Of a stretch of DNA of 64,000 bases, positions 16,878-24,854 are shown in pieces. Positions within the stretch are counted from its first letter, which is position 1. The number at the start of each line of letters is the position of its first letter. A program made the translations under genes and the position numbers. The notes beneath the pieces were generated by a model. It did no database searches and was not told the DNA's origin. It saw only the letters and a program-made list of their open reading frames with translations. The stretch covers positions 21,087-85,086 of the forward strand of contig NZ_JAGFNS010000036.1 of the NCBI RefSeq assembly GCF_017592555.1, read 5' to 3'. This DNA comes from Actinoplanes flavus (GTDB taxonomy: Bacteria > Actinomycetota > Actinomycetes > Mycobacteriales > Micromonosporaceae).

Positions 16878-17740
16878 GGGCGCTCCACCCGAATCTCCAC
16901 ACCCAACTCCGCGGACAGACCACGAAGAGTGCTTCCGCCTGGTCCGAGTAATCGCCCAAGCAGCGCTTGCGGCATCCGTACGAAAAGGAGATCGGCGCGG
17001 TGCTGAAAGGCCGACAAGCGGACGGACTCGGCGAGGTCGTGGTGGCCCCGGTCGCGCATTGCTTGACGCAGCCGGGTGATGTGTTTTTCGCCGGCTGCCT
17101 CAGCATGGTGCAACTCGGCGATGTCGGCGGCACGCTGTGCGGAGTCCTGGCCGATCAGGCGCCGCATTCGTTGCTCCAGTGGGCTGTCACCGAGCGAACT
17201 CGCCAAACCCGTGTAGAGATCGTCGGCCGAGCATGGGTCGAGCAGTTGCCCACGCACGTTCACGAAAGTGGCCCGCAACGCGCCGAGCGAGGGCAGGCGG
17301 GCGCCTCCGGGACGACCCGCAGTGCCGGCAACGATCTGGAAAACCAACTGATGCGTGGTGAGCGTCTGCAGGCGGGCGCCGTGCTCGGGGCACAGGCCCA
17401 GGCCGCGCTGATGCGGGCCGAAGATCTGCCAACGCCACGCGTGCCCAGGACAGGCACGCCGGGCGCATGCCCGCAGACCGGTGCCGGCCACGAACTCGCA
17501 GGCGATGATGGCGGTGATCGCGCAATCCGCGGTGACACAGGCGGGGAAGACCTCGTCGTGGCAGTCCAGGCAGTAGCCCGCCGCCAGGCCACCCGGATGG
17601 GCGCGCCGATGACGCCCACAGTGCGCCACAGCACCATCACAGAGCGGGCCCGGACAGAAGAAGATGGCTGGCTCGCCGCACCGGCAATACGACACGCGGC
17701 CTCCCCGAATATCTATCAGGCGCCGGTCCACAGTACTCAC
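16874..17740 (-). CDS. Cys/His-rich zinc protein fused to a C-terminal KH RNA-binding domain
   Basis: A 288-aa protein. Residues 19-120 hold many Cys and His pairs (C19/C21, C29/C34, C41/H44/H48, C57/C60, C68/C73 and others), as in B-box or treble-clef zinc modules. A helical middle (about 165-240) is followed by a C-terminal KH domain: residues 253-288 fit the KH pattern, with the nucleic-acid loop GPGG at 266-269 and a final strand EIRVE. KH domains bind single-stranded RNA or DNA. The start is GTG at 17740; an actinobacterial -10, TAGAGT, lies 19-24 bases upstream. The gene is coupled to the vWA gene. I know no named family with this fusion. Confidence 0.75.
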   Translation of the reverse strand: MSTVDRRLIDIRGGRVSYCRCGEPAIFFCPGPLCDGAVAHCGRHRRAHPGGLAAGYCLDCHDEVFPACVTADCAITAIIACEFVAGTGLRACARRACPGHAWRWQIFGPHQRGLGLCPEHGARLQTLTTHQLVFQIVAGTAGRPGGARLPSLGALRATFVNVRGQLLDPCSADDLYTGLASSLGDSPLEQRMRRLIGQDSAQRAADIAELHHAEAAGEKHITRLRQAMRDRGHHDLAESVRLSAFQHRADLLFVRMPQALLGRLLGPGGSTLRGLSAELGVEIRVERP

Positions 17741-18015
17741 ATCGGCGCGGCCGGGTTGTCAACTCTAGTAGGACTCGCGAGTTCGATCCCGACGGGTCGC
17801 CTCGCACGTCGACCGTCATCTATTACGGCGGTGTTCACCGTGGGCGACAATAGCGACCACGTCCGGCTCAGCCGTCGAGCCCAGCAGGCAGGAGTGCGCG
17901 AGGCGACGACGGCGACGCGGTGCGCGTCGACGGGGTCGGTGTTCGTTCGAACGCCCGACCAGGGGCAGGAACGCGCTACGCCGTCAGTGTCCTTGTGACG
18001 GCTGCCTGATACGAG
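17741..18015. other. Right border of the CHAT region
   Basis: This stretch lies between divergent genes. It contains the likely promoter of the zinc/KH gene (TACTAGAGT around 17759-17767 on the minus strand) and the IS110-like remnant described separately. No intact gene is visible. Confidence 0.5.
17890..17998 (-). pseudogene. IS110-type transposase remnant
   Basis: The minus strand translates to TDPVDAHRVAVVASRTP, close to the conserved (K/N)(T/N)DPxDAxxxAxxA segment of IS110-family DEDD transposases. The flanking residues do not continue the match in a single frame, and no full transposase is present. This is a short decayed fragment, consistent with past mobility at the edge of the CHAT island. 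Confidence 0.4.
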
Positions 18016-18255
18016 ATGGAGTGTGCTGTGAGTGGTGAAGCAGAGCATGATGAGCCTGCTCGTCCCGGTGCGCAATCTGGCGCTCGTGGGCTGGTTCGAG
18101 AATACGTAGGGAAGAAGATCGTAGATAATCAGTCGGTGCTTGACTTTCGAGTCTTCGCGACGTCACTTGACGAGGCGCACGCCAAGGCTGTCGAACAGTA
18201 CGGGATAGGCAGCTACTCCATCTGGAACAGGCAGGACGCGGGCAGACGCCGGTGA
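18016..18255 (+). CDS. Small hypothetical protein
   Basis: A frame of 79 codons from ATG 18016. Codon use is less GC-biased than in neighbours (for example GTAGATAATCAGTCG). The central part, REYVGKKIVDNQ to AVEQYGIGSYSIW, looks like a small globular alpha/beta protein. I recognise no family. The ribosome site is weak, so it may not be expressed. It sits just right of the IS remnant and may be cargo of the island. Confidence 0.35.
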   Translation: MECAVSGEAEHDEPARPGAQSGARGLVREYVGKKIVDNQSVLDFRVFATSLDEAHAKAVEQYGIGSYSIWNRQDAGRRR

Positions 18256-18306
18256 CGTGGGAGACACTGGCAGGCAGCGTCGAACCACTACCCCTCAATC
18301 CCAGGA

Positions 18307-18891
18307 TCAGAAGATCGGGTCTCCGGCGATCAGCCGGGCCCAGAGGTTGGCGGCGATCGAGATCTCCTCCCGCAGGTCGGGGTCGAGGCCGTCGCGTACC
18401 TGCGGCACCAGATCGGCAACCGTGCGTGGCGCGCCGCCCTCCCGCAGCACGAACTCCCGCCGGGCCCGGTCATACAGCGCGACCACCGGCCCGCGCACGT
18501 GCGCCAGCAGGGCGTCCGGGCCGGTCGGCGACTCGATCTGGTGGCCGGCCACCTCGAACAGGCCTTCGGTCACCCCGCCGAACAGCCACTCGTCGACCTC
18601 CACCACCCCGTCGACGACCAGCACGGCGTCGCCGAGGACCAGCCGGCGGGCGCGAAGCGTGCCGCGCACCACGTAGATGGCGTGCACGTCGGTGCCGAGA
18701 TCGAGGGTGCCGGCGACGGTCAGGCCGCCGCCGAACACAGCCGTCTCCAACTCGTCGCGCTCCTCGCAGCGGGCCTCCGCGTCGAACCCGTCGACGGTGA
18801 CCGGCGCTTCGTACAGCTCGACCCCGTCGGTGTGCCCGGAGAACCAGGAGTCGCCGGTCAGTTCGTCTGCCTGTGGCGCCGAGATCTTCAT
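18307..18891 (-). CDS. Hypothetical protein with beta-helix (bactofilin-like) core
   Basis: A 194-aa protein. Residues about 45-125 alternate short hydrophobic strands with Gly (LTVAGTLDLG, IYVVRGTLRA, VLVVDGVVEV), the pattern of a small beta-helix as in bactofilins. The C-terminus is helical and ends in WARLIAGDPIF. No signal peptide is seen. I chose ATG 18891 because the frame upstream codes for low-complexity sequence. The function is not known; similar solitary proteins occur in actinomycetes. Confidence 0.6.
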   Translation of the reverse strand: MKISAPQADELTGDSWFSGHTDGVELYEAPVTVDGFDAEARCEERDELETAVFGGGLTVAGTLDLGTDVHAIYVVRGTLRARRLVLGDAVLVVDGVVEVDEWLFGGVTEGLFEVAGHQIESPTGPDALLAHVRGPVVALYDRARREFVLREGGAPRTVADLVPQVRDGLDPDLREEISIAANLWARLIAGDPIF

Positions 18892-19057
18892 CGCAGTGAA
18901 GCCTAGTGCCACACGTCGGCGACGGCCCCCGAGCACGCTCTGTCCGTCTCGCGGCGGCCGTCGACGACGTCGGCCGGCGCCCGGCGATAACGTCTGACGA
19001 TTTGGTCGCCTGAACCGCCGATCTCGGGGGTCGCGGGGCTGTTCTAAGGTTCCGCGG

Positions 19058-20047
19058 GTGACTCCCGTACTGGAAATATCGGGGCTGCGGAAGACCTATC
19101 GCAGCCGCAAGGGCGCGCGTAACGCGCTCGACGGTTTCGACATGGTCGTCGAGGCCGGGCAGGTGCACGGCTTCCTCGGCCCGAACGGCTCGGGCAAGAC
19201 CACCACCTTGCGTACGCTGCTCGGCCTCATTCAGCCCGACGGCGGCCATATGACGCTGCTCGGCCGGGAGGTGCCCCGGCACCTGCCGGAGGTCGCCGGC
19301 CGGGTCGGCGCCATCGTGGAGAGCCCGCAGTTCTTCGGCCGTTTCACCGCCGAGACCACCCTGTCGCTGCTCGCCGACGCCGGCGGCGTGGACCGCGGCC
19401 GGGTGCCCGAGGTGCTCGACCTGGTGGGCCTGCGGGACCGTGCCAAGGAGAAGGTCAAGACCTACTCCCTCGGCATGAAGCAGCGCCTGGCGGTGGCGTC
19501 CGCCCTGCTCAAGAAGCCGACGCTGCTGATCCTGGACGAGCCGGCCAACGGTCTCGACCCGGGCGGCATCCGGGAGATGCGCACCCTGATGCGGGATCTG
19601 TCCGCGTCCGGGATGACGGTGCTGCTGTCCAGCCACATCCTGGCCGAGATTCAGCTGATCTGCGACTCGGTGACGATCATCTCGGCCGGCCGGCGGATCA
19701 CCGCCGGATCGGTCGCCGAGGTGCTCGCGCGGCACGACTCCGGCGCCGTCCGGGTACGCCTGGAGCCGGACACCGACCAGGAGGAGGCGGCACGGATCCT
19801 GCGGGAAGCCGGCGCTCAGGTCACCGTGGAGACCGCCGGCCAACTGACCGTCCGGGACGTCACCGGCCCGGCACAGATCACCCGGCTGCTGGCGCAGCGT
19901 GAGATCTACCTGTGCGAGCTGACACCGATCGCCGCCGACCTGGAGGACGTGTTCCTCGAACTGACCGGGACCACACCGGTCGAGGGTCACCACCGGCAGG
20001 TGGACGAGAACGCGCTCGCCGCGAGTCAGGATGGGTGGGGTCGATGA
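19058..20047 (+). CDS. ABC transporter ATP-binding protein (ABC-2 type exporter)
   Basis: A 329-aa ATPase of the BcrA/drug-export type. Walker A is GPNGSGKT at 41-48, the signature is the YSLGMKQRLA variant, and Walker B is LLILDEP followed by a switch His in LLSSHIL. A C-terminal extension of about 90 residues is typical of this subfamily. It powers the permease encoded next, which overlaps its stop (ATGA). The GTG start lies seven bases after TAAGGT (19045-19050), a good -10, so the mRNA is probably leaderless. The substrate is unknown; export of a lipid or antibiotic is usual. Confidence 0.9.
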   Translation: MTPVLEISGLRKTYRSRKGARNALDGFDMVVEAGQVHGFLGPNGSGKTTTLRTLLGLIQPDGGHMTLLGREVPRHLPEVAGRVGAIVESPQFFGRFTAETTLSLLADAGGVDRGRVPEVLDLVGLRDRAKEKVKTYSLGMKQRLAVASALLKKPTLLILDEPANGLDPGGIREMRTLMRDLSASGMTVLLSSHILAEIQLICDSVTIISAGRRITAGSVAEVLARHDSGAVRVRLEPDTDQEEAARILREAGAQVTVETAGQLTVRDVTGPAQITRLLAQREIYLCELTPIAADLEDVFLELTGTTPVEGHHRQVDENALAASQDGWGR

Positions 20048-21054
20048 GCCTGGTTCGTGCGGAGACCCGGCGGCTGTTCCGGCGCCGCCTCACCTCGGTG
20101 CTGTTGATCGGCGTGGTGCTGGTGCTGGCCGCTTTCGCCGCCGGCACGTTCGCCAGCAATCAGAAGGCCACCCCGGCCCAGGTCGCCGCGGCGAAGCAGG
20201 AGGCCATGCGGCAGTACCAGCAGGCGGCGGCCGACGCCGGGGTGCAGAAGCTGCGGTGCCAGGCCGCGGCCCCGGGCTCGGCGGAGGCGGCGGACTTCCC
20301 ACCGAACTGCGCCGACATCTACACCCCGCGGCCGAGTGAGTTCGACTACGCCTGGTTCCTGCCGGAGACCTTCGACCTGCGCCACGAGTTCCCCGAGATG
20401 ATCGCCCTGTTCGCGCTGCTGATGGCCGCGGCGGCGTACCTGATCGGGGCGACGTTCGTGGGCGCGGAATGGCACTCCGGGGCGATGATGAACCTGCTGC
20501 TCTGGCGGCCTCAGCGGCTGGTGGTGCTCGGCACCAAACTGGGCGTCTTCCTCGGCTGGCTGGCCGGTGCCACGGTACTGCTGGGTGCGGCGTGGGCGGG
20601 AACGTTCCGGCTGATCGCCGAGTTCCGCGGGGACACGGGAGGGATGACCTCCGGTGTCTGGCAGTCGTTCGGCCTGATGGGGCTGCGGGGCCTGGGCCTG
20701 GTTCTGGCGGCCGGCGCGATCGGGTTCGCGCTGGCGTCGCTGGGCCGGCACACCGGTATGGCGCTGGGCGCGCTGATCGGTCTCACGGCGGTGCAGATCG
20801 GCGTCTACGTGCTGGCCGGTTTCAGCGGGCTCCAGTTCCCGGAGGCGTACCTCGTACCGTTGTGGGGTTATGTCTGGTTGTATCAGCGGGAGGTCCTGGA
20901 GGACTGGTCCTGCGACGGCGTGACGACCGGCGGGGGCTGCATGCCCGAGACCTTCACGATGACGTGGCAGATGGCCGGTGTGGGCTCGGCTGTCGTGCTG
21001 GCCGTCGTGGTGGGCGCGGCGATGTGGGCGATGCGGGTCCGCGACGTCAACTGA
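20044..21054 (+). CDS. ABC-2 type permease
   Basis: A 336-aa membrane protein. A first TM segment near 18-38 is followed by an extracytoplasmic loop of about 90 residues containing two Cys. Four or five more TM helices follow, with the last at the C-terminus before the typical basic tail MRVRDVN. It pairs with the ATPase gene through a four-base overlap and forms the channel of the exporter. A 13-bp perfect hairpin follows the stop, closing a two-gene operon. Confidence 0.85.
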   Translation: MSLVRAETRRLFRRRLTSVLLIGVVLVLAAFAAGTFASNQKATPAQVAAAKQEAMRQYQQAAADAGVQKLRCQAAAPGSAEAADFPPNCADIYTPRPSEFDYAWFLPETFDLRHEFPEMIALFALLMAAAAYLIGATFVGAEWHSGAMMNLLLWRPQRLVVLGTKLGVFLGWLAGATVLLGAAWAGTFRLIAEFRGDTGGMTSGVWQSFGLMGLRGLGLVLAAGAIGFALASLGRHTGMALGALIGLTAVQIGVYVLAGFSGLQFPEAYLVPLWGYVWLYQREVLEDWSCDGVTTGGGCMPETFTMTWQMAGVGSAVVLAVVVGAAMWAMRVRDVN

Positions 21055-21066
21055 GACTCGGCGGTG

Positions 21067-21097
21067 CCGCGAGCGGACCTTCCCGGTCCGCTCGCGG
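21067..21097. terminator. Strong hairpin terminator
   Basis: Perfect 13-bp arms CCGCGAGCGGACC and their complement, with a 5-nt loop TTCCC, begin 13 bases after the ABC permease stop. No U tract follows. Confidence 0.8.
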
Positions 21098-21226
21098 TCG
21101 CGGTCATCGCGGTACAGCCCCGGGGTTCACCGGAAAGTCCACGTCTTCTCCCCCGCCGCGGTTGAGACACGCCTGGTCACGTTCCGGGACCTTCCCCGCC
21201 GACGCATAGACGAATATCTTTCCGAT

Positions 21227-22231
21227 ATGAAGCGTGCCGCCACCCTGTTCCTCGTCCTCGCCCTGGTGCTGATCGGAGCGCCGGGCCCGGCGTACGCCGC
21301 CGACGGCTCCTACCGTTCGCTGACCACCGCCGCCAATCCGGACTGGATGAGCGCCATCCCCGACACGACCAGCCTGGCCCGGCTGTCGATCCCGGGCACC
21401 CACGAGTCCCTGGCGATCCGGGGTGGCGCATGGACCCAGGCCCAGGAGAACCACGGCGACAGCGCCGCCACGCTGACCGCCCAGCTCCAGGCCGGGATTC
21501 GCATGATCGACGTACGCGGCCGGGTGAACAGCGGCGACACGCTCACCATCCATCACGGCGCCGCGTACCAGAACGCGAATTTCACCGACGTGGTGAACCG
21601 GCTCGCCGATTTCCTCGCGGCGCATCCGCGGGAGACCGTGCTGCCGCGGCTCAAGCAGGAGTGCACCGGGCAGACCGGGTCCTGCACCGACGCCACCGGC
21701 CAGGCGCCGTTCGCCGACATCGTCGACGGCTACATCAGCCGGCGGCCCGGCCTGTTCTGGACGCCGTCGGTGACCCGTTCGGCCGCGGCGGCGATGCCCA
21801 CCCTCGCAGCGGTCCGCGGCAAGGTGGTGCTGGTGGTGCTCAACGGGGCGTACGGCGGACGGCTGCACCAGTACGGGCTGGCGCAGTTCGCCGACTGGAA
21901 GGACGGCTCGTCCACCTACGTGCAGGACGAGTACAACGTGCCCAATATCGGCGCCATCGCCACCAAACGCGACCGGGTCCGCCGTTTCCTCGACGCGACC
22001 AGTGCGGCGGACGCCTCGAGGATGTACGTCAACTTCGCCAGCGGCGCCAGCGTCTTCGCCACGCCCGAGGCTGTCGCCGGTGGCGCTCTCGGTGTGCAGG
22101 GCGTGAACCCGTTCCTGCTGACGTACCTGAACGAGGGGCCCGAGGTGCACACCCCGGTGACCCGCACCGGCGTACTCATGCTCGATTTTCCCGGCGGCGC
22201 CCTCATCAACAAGATCATCTCCATCAACTGA
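21227..22231 (+). CDS. Secreted phosphatidylinositol-specific phospholipase C
   Basis: A 334-aa protein with a signal peptide cleaved after AYA (residue 24). It is a bacterial PI-PLC barrel: the first catalytic His is H59 in IPGTHES, and the second is in the IHHG stretch (H109/H110), with an Arg in MIDVRGR. These enzymes cleave phosphatidylinositol and GPI anchors by acid-base chemistry without calcium. The start ATG follows an AT-rich region; no strong ribosome site is seen. It is a single gene, with no recognisable partner. Confidence 0.88.
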   Translation: MKRAATLFLVLALVLIGAPGPAYAADGSYRSLTTAANPDWMSAIPDTTSLARLSIPGTHESLAIRGGAWTQAQENHGDSAATLTAQLQAGIRMIDVRGRVNSGDTLTIHHGAAYQNANFTDVVNRLADFLAAHPRETVLPRLKQECTGQTGSCTDATGQAPFADIVDGYISRRPGLFWTPSVTRSAAAAMPTLAAVRGKVVLVVLNGAYGGRLHQYGLAQFADWKDGSSTYVQDEYNVPNIGAIATKRDRVRRFLDATSAADASRMYVNFASGASVFATPEAVAGGALGVQGVNPFLLTYLNEGPEVHTPVTRTGVLMLDFPGGALINKIISIN

Positions 22232-22287
22232 GGACGGTCGTTCATCGATGCTTGCTTATCCGGGTACGCCTGCCGTAGAACAGGCGG

Positions 22288-22798
22288 ATGGCGTACCCGG
22301 ATGATCCCGTGCTCCAGCCGGACGTGCCGCATGCGGCACGAATCTGGAACTACTGGATGGGAGGCAAGGACAACTTCGCCGCCGACCGCGCCGCCGGCGA
22401 CGCGGTCGAACAGGTGTATCCCGAGATCGTGCTGATGGCGAAGCAGTCACGCCGGTTCCTCATCCGCGTCGTCCGGCACCTGGCCGCCGAGGCCGGGATC
22501 CGGCAGTTCCTCGACATCGGCACAGGGCTGCCGACCATGCAGAACACGCACGAGGTCGCCCAGGCCGTCGCACCGGATTCCCGCGTCGTCTATGTGGACG
22601 CCCGCGGTCGTCGAAGGCGCCGAGCGGCTGGCGCAGAACGGCGGCGTACCGTACATCCTGCGTTCTCCTGAGCAGATCGGCGGCCTCTTCGACGGGCTGG
22701 AGGTCGTGGAGCCCGGCCTTGTCCAGATCACCGAGTGGCGTCCGGAAAGCGCCGTCGAGTGGCTCGACGCGTACGGGGCGGTGGCCCGCAAGCCCTGA
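22288..22798 (+). pseudogene. SAM-dependent methyltransferase (DUF574/PF04672 family), internally deleted
   Basis: The N-terminal part is normal for the family: ARIWNYWMGGKDNF, then the SAM-binding LDIGTGLPTMQNTHEVAQ, up to RVVYVD near 22597. The usual middle of roughly 140 residues is then missing. The family's C-terminus (ILRSPEQIGGLFDGLEVVEPGLV to the stop at 22798) continues in the +1 frame. A deletion not divisible by three thus destroyed the gene. The start is leaderless-looking, with TAGAAC 10 bases before ATG. A short 127-aa product is still possible but would lack half the fold. Confidence 0.75.
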
Positions 22799-23719
22799 TC
22801 AGGATTCTCGGACCGTGGTGACGAAGCGGTGCACCTCGGTGCGCAGCACTTCGGCCAGTTGGGACAGGCCGGCGTTGGTGCCGTGCCCACCGTCGACCGC
22901 GGAGGTGATCCCGCTGACCAGGTGGTGCATCTCGCGGAGATTGGCGGTGACCGCCTCCAGGACGTCGACCGCGCCACCGGCCGCGGCCTGTACCGCGGTG
23001 ACCTGCTCGACGATGTCGTCCGACGCGGTGGCGGTCTCACCGGCGAGGGTCTTCACCTCGCTGGCCACGATGCTGAAGCCGCGGCCGGCGTCCCCGGCGC
23101 GGGCGGCCTCGATGGTGGCGTTGAGCGCCAGCAGCTTCGTCTGCGCCGCGACCTGGGTGATCAGGTGCACGGCGCGGCGGATCTCGTTCGAGGCCTGGTG
23201 AAGGGAGCCCACCGTGGCGCGTCCGCGTTCGGCGTCGTTGACCGCCCCGGTGGCGAATTCCGCCAGTCCATGGGCCGACGCGCCCATCTCGGTGGCGGCC
23301 GTGGCGACCTGTTCGCTGACCGTCAGCACGGCCGATTCGAGCTGGTCCGCCAGCGCATGACGGGCGCGGTCCGCGGCGGCCAGCCGCTGCGCGTCAGCGC
23401 TCATCCCCTCCACGGCGGTGTTGATGATCGTGACGCTGTTCGCGTAGGCGCCGGGCATGCCGCGCGGCAGGAACCGGCGGTGGAACCGTCCTTCGGCGGA
23501 CGCTTTCAGGGCGGCGCCGGACTCACGGACGAACGCGTCGGTCACGTCGAGCAGCCGGTTGATCTCCCGGCGGGCCGCGGCCGCCTCCGGGCTGTCCCCC
23601 AGCTGCGGCACCCGGGCCTCCAGGTCGCCGTCGGCGGCCCGGGCGACGACCTCGGCCAGGACGGCCAGCGCCTGCGTCTCCGCCGGCACCGGCGCCGTTT
23701 CGGACTTGCGGCGGCTCAT
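22799..23719 (-). CDS. Soluble MCP-type signalling protein (kinase-control half of a split receptor)
   Basis: A 306-aa chemotaxis-type protein with no TM segment. A helical N-terminus with HAMP-like repeats (RAADGDLEARVP, SAEGRFHRRFLP) leads into the MCP signalling hairpin, with its tip in the conserved stretch from QTKLLALNATIEAARAG to VKTLAGETA. It would regulate CheA autophosphorylation. The start ATG 23719 overlaps the stop of the PAS gene, so the pair is made together and should act as a split Aer-like receptor. No CheA/CheW genes lie in the window. Confidence 0.85.
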   Translation of the reverse strand: MSRRKSETAPVPAETQALAVLAEVVARAADGDLEARVPQLGDSPEAAAARREINRLLDVTDAFVRESGAALKASAEGRFHRRFLPRGMPGAYANSVTIINTAVEGMSADAQRLAAADRARHALADQLESAVLTVSEQVATAATEMGASAHGLAEFATGAVNDAERGRATVGSLHQASNEIRRAVHLITQVAAQTKLLALNATIEAARAGDAGRGFSIVASEVKTLAGETATASDDIVEQVTAVQAAAGGAVDVLEAVTANLREMHHLVSGITSAVDGGHGTNAGLSQLAEVLRTEVHRFVTTVRES

Positions 23720-24258
23720 GTGCCGGCTCCTTCGTTGGTGAGTTCCCACACGTACTCGTCGTAGGTCTGGCCGCGCTCGGCCAGCAGGTCCTGCAACAAC
23801 CGGCTGGACGCGGCCAGACCGGCCGGCCCGCCGAGTCGCCGTTCCTCGGCGCGCAGGCGCTCGTACAGCGCCGCGGCGGCCTTGACCGCGGCCGGGGCCG
23901 GCAGCCTTCGGGACGAGTGGTAGCCCACGATCCGGCCACCCGCGTCGTAGGAGGGGGTGACATGGGCCAGAACCCAGTAGGCGGCGCCGTCGCTGGCGAG
24001 GTTCACCACGTACGCGAAGATCTCCTGGCCGGTGGCGAGCGTGTCCCACAGCAGTTTGAAGATCGCCTTGGGCATGTCCGGATGCCGGATGAGGTTGTGC
24101 GGCTGGCCGATCGCCTCGTCCTCGGCGAAGACCGAGACCCGCAGGAAGACGTCGTTGGCGTACGTCAGCCGGCCCTTGAGATCCGTCTTCGTCACGATCA
24201 GCTCGTGCGCGCCGAAGGTACGCATCTCACCGGTCGGCCGGGGCGCTGTCTCCCGCAC
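23716..24258 (-). CDS. Aer-like PAS sensor protein
   Basis: A protein of about 180 aa with one PAS domain of the Aer type. The sequence YANDVFLRVS, then GQPHNLIRHPDMP, WDTLATGQE and YWVLAHVTPSYD follows the aerotaxis receptor pattern, which binds FAD. A helical C-terminus (about 125-180) probably docks on the partner MCP protein. The start is ambiguous: GTG 24258 has GGAGG eight bases upstream and is preferred, while GTG 24282 and a longer form from 24309 are possible. It likely senses redox state or oxygen for chemotaxis. Confidence 0.8.
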   Translation of the reverse strand: MRETAPRPTGEMRTFGAHELIVTKTDLKGRLTYANDVFLRVSVFAEDEAIGQPHNLIRHPDMPKAIFKLLWDTLATGQEIFAYVVNLASDGAAYWVLAHVTPSYDAGGRIVGYHSSRRLPAPAAVKAAAALYERLRAEERRLGGPAGLAASSRLLQDLLAERGQTYDEYVWELTNEGAGT

Positions 24259-24369
24259 GGTCTCTCCCTCCGCGAACCTCACTTCCTCCCTGTTGATCGG
24301 AAGGTGCACGGCATCGGAGGAGCGGCCACTTCGCCCCAGGTCACGGGACCTTCGGCCTATCCGGGGCGG

Positions 24370-24783
24370 TCAGGAACGGATGCCGGCGGCGCGCAGGACC
24401 GCGGCGAGCCCGGCCGGGCTGCCGGGCCAGTGCCGGTGCAGCGCTTGCGGGCCGGCCCGGCGGGCCACCGACCGTAGCGCCAGCGCCACGATGATCGCGT
24501 CATCGGCATAGCCGACGACGGGAATGAAATCGGGGATCAGATCGATCGGTACGGCGAGGTAGGCCAGCAGCAACCACAGCCGCACCCGTACGCCGCGGGG
24601 CAGGCCGGCGTCGGCGGCGAGCCGTCGGAGCAGGCGAAGGAGGTCCGGCAGCAGCCGGAGCATCTCACCGAGGCCCGGGCGTTCGTAACGGCGCCCCGCC
24701 AGCAGCAACGCCACGATCAACACCAGCCACACCGCGACCAGGCCCAGGCCGGCACCGATCAGGACCTGCCACGCGATCTCCAT
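24370..24783 (-). CDS. DUF1232 (YkvA-type) small membrane protein
   Basis: A 137-aa protein. A TM helix at about 7-29 is followed by a basic helical region, and then the DUF1232 hallmark AYLAVPIDLIPDFIPVVGYADD. The biochemical role is unknown. The family is widespread, and its members are short membrane-associated proteins. It is a single gene between two chemotaxis loci. Confidence 0.8.
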   Translation of the reverse strand: MEIAWQVLIGAGLGLVAVWLVLIVALLLAGRRYERPGLGEMLRLLPDLLRLLRRLAADAGLPRGVRVRLWLLLAYLAVPIDLIPDFIPVVGYADDAIIVALALRSVARRAGPQALHRHWPGSPAGLAAVLRAAGIRS

Positions 24784-24854
24784 CAGGATCTGATGGTACG
24801 GGGGCCGCGGTCACGCCGCCGCCACCGACCCGGCGCGCTGCCGAGAGTGACCGC

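Noticed and set aside
17778..17800. GAGTTCGATCCCGACGGG as a tRNA 3' end or att site
   Set aside because: The stem arms do not pair and it does not match the tRNA-like units on the left; probably coincidence.
16967..17998. 343-codon plus-strand frame opposite the zinc/KH gene
   Set aside because: It lacks a ribosome site and domain motifs; the opposite strand has ordered Cys pairs and a KH domain and is coupled to the vWA gene.
17737..18075. Minus-strand 112-codon frame as an intact gene
   Set aside because: Only a short IS110-like segment is recognisable; it overlaps the zinc/KH start and is better read as a remnant.
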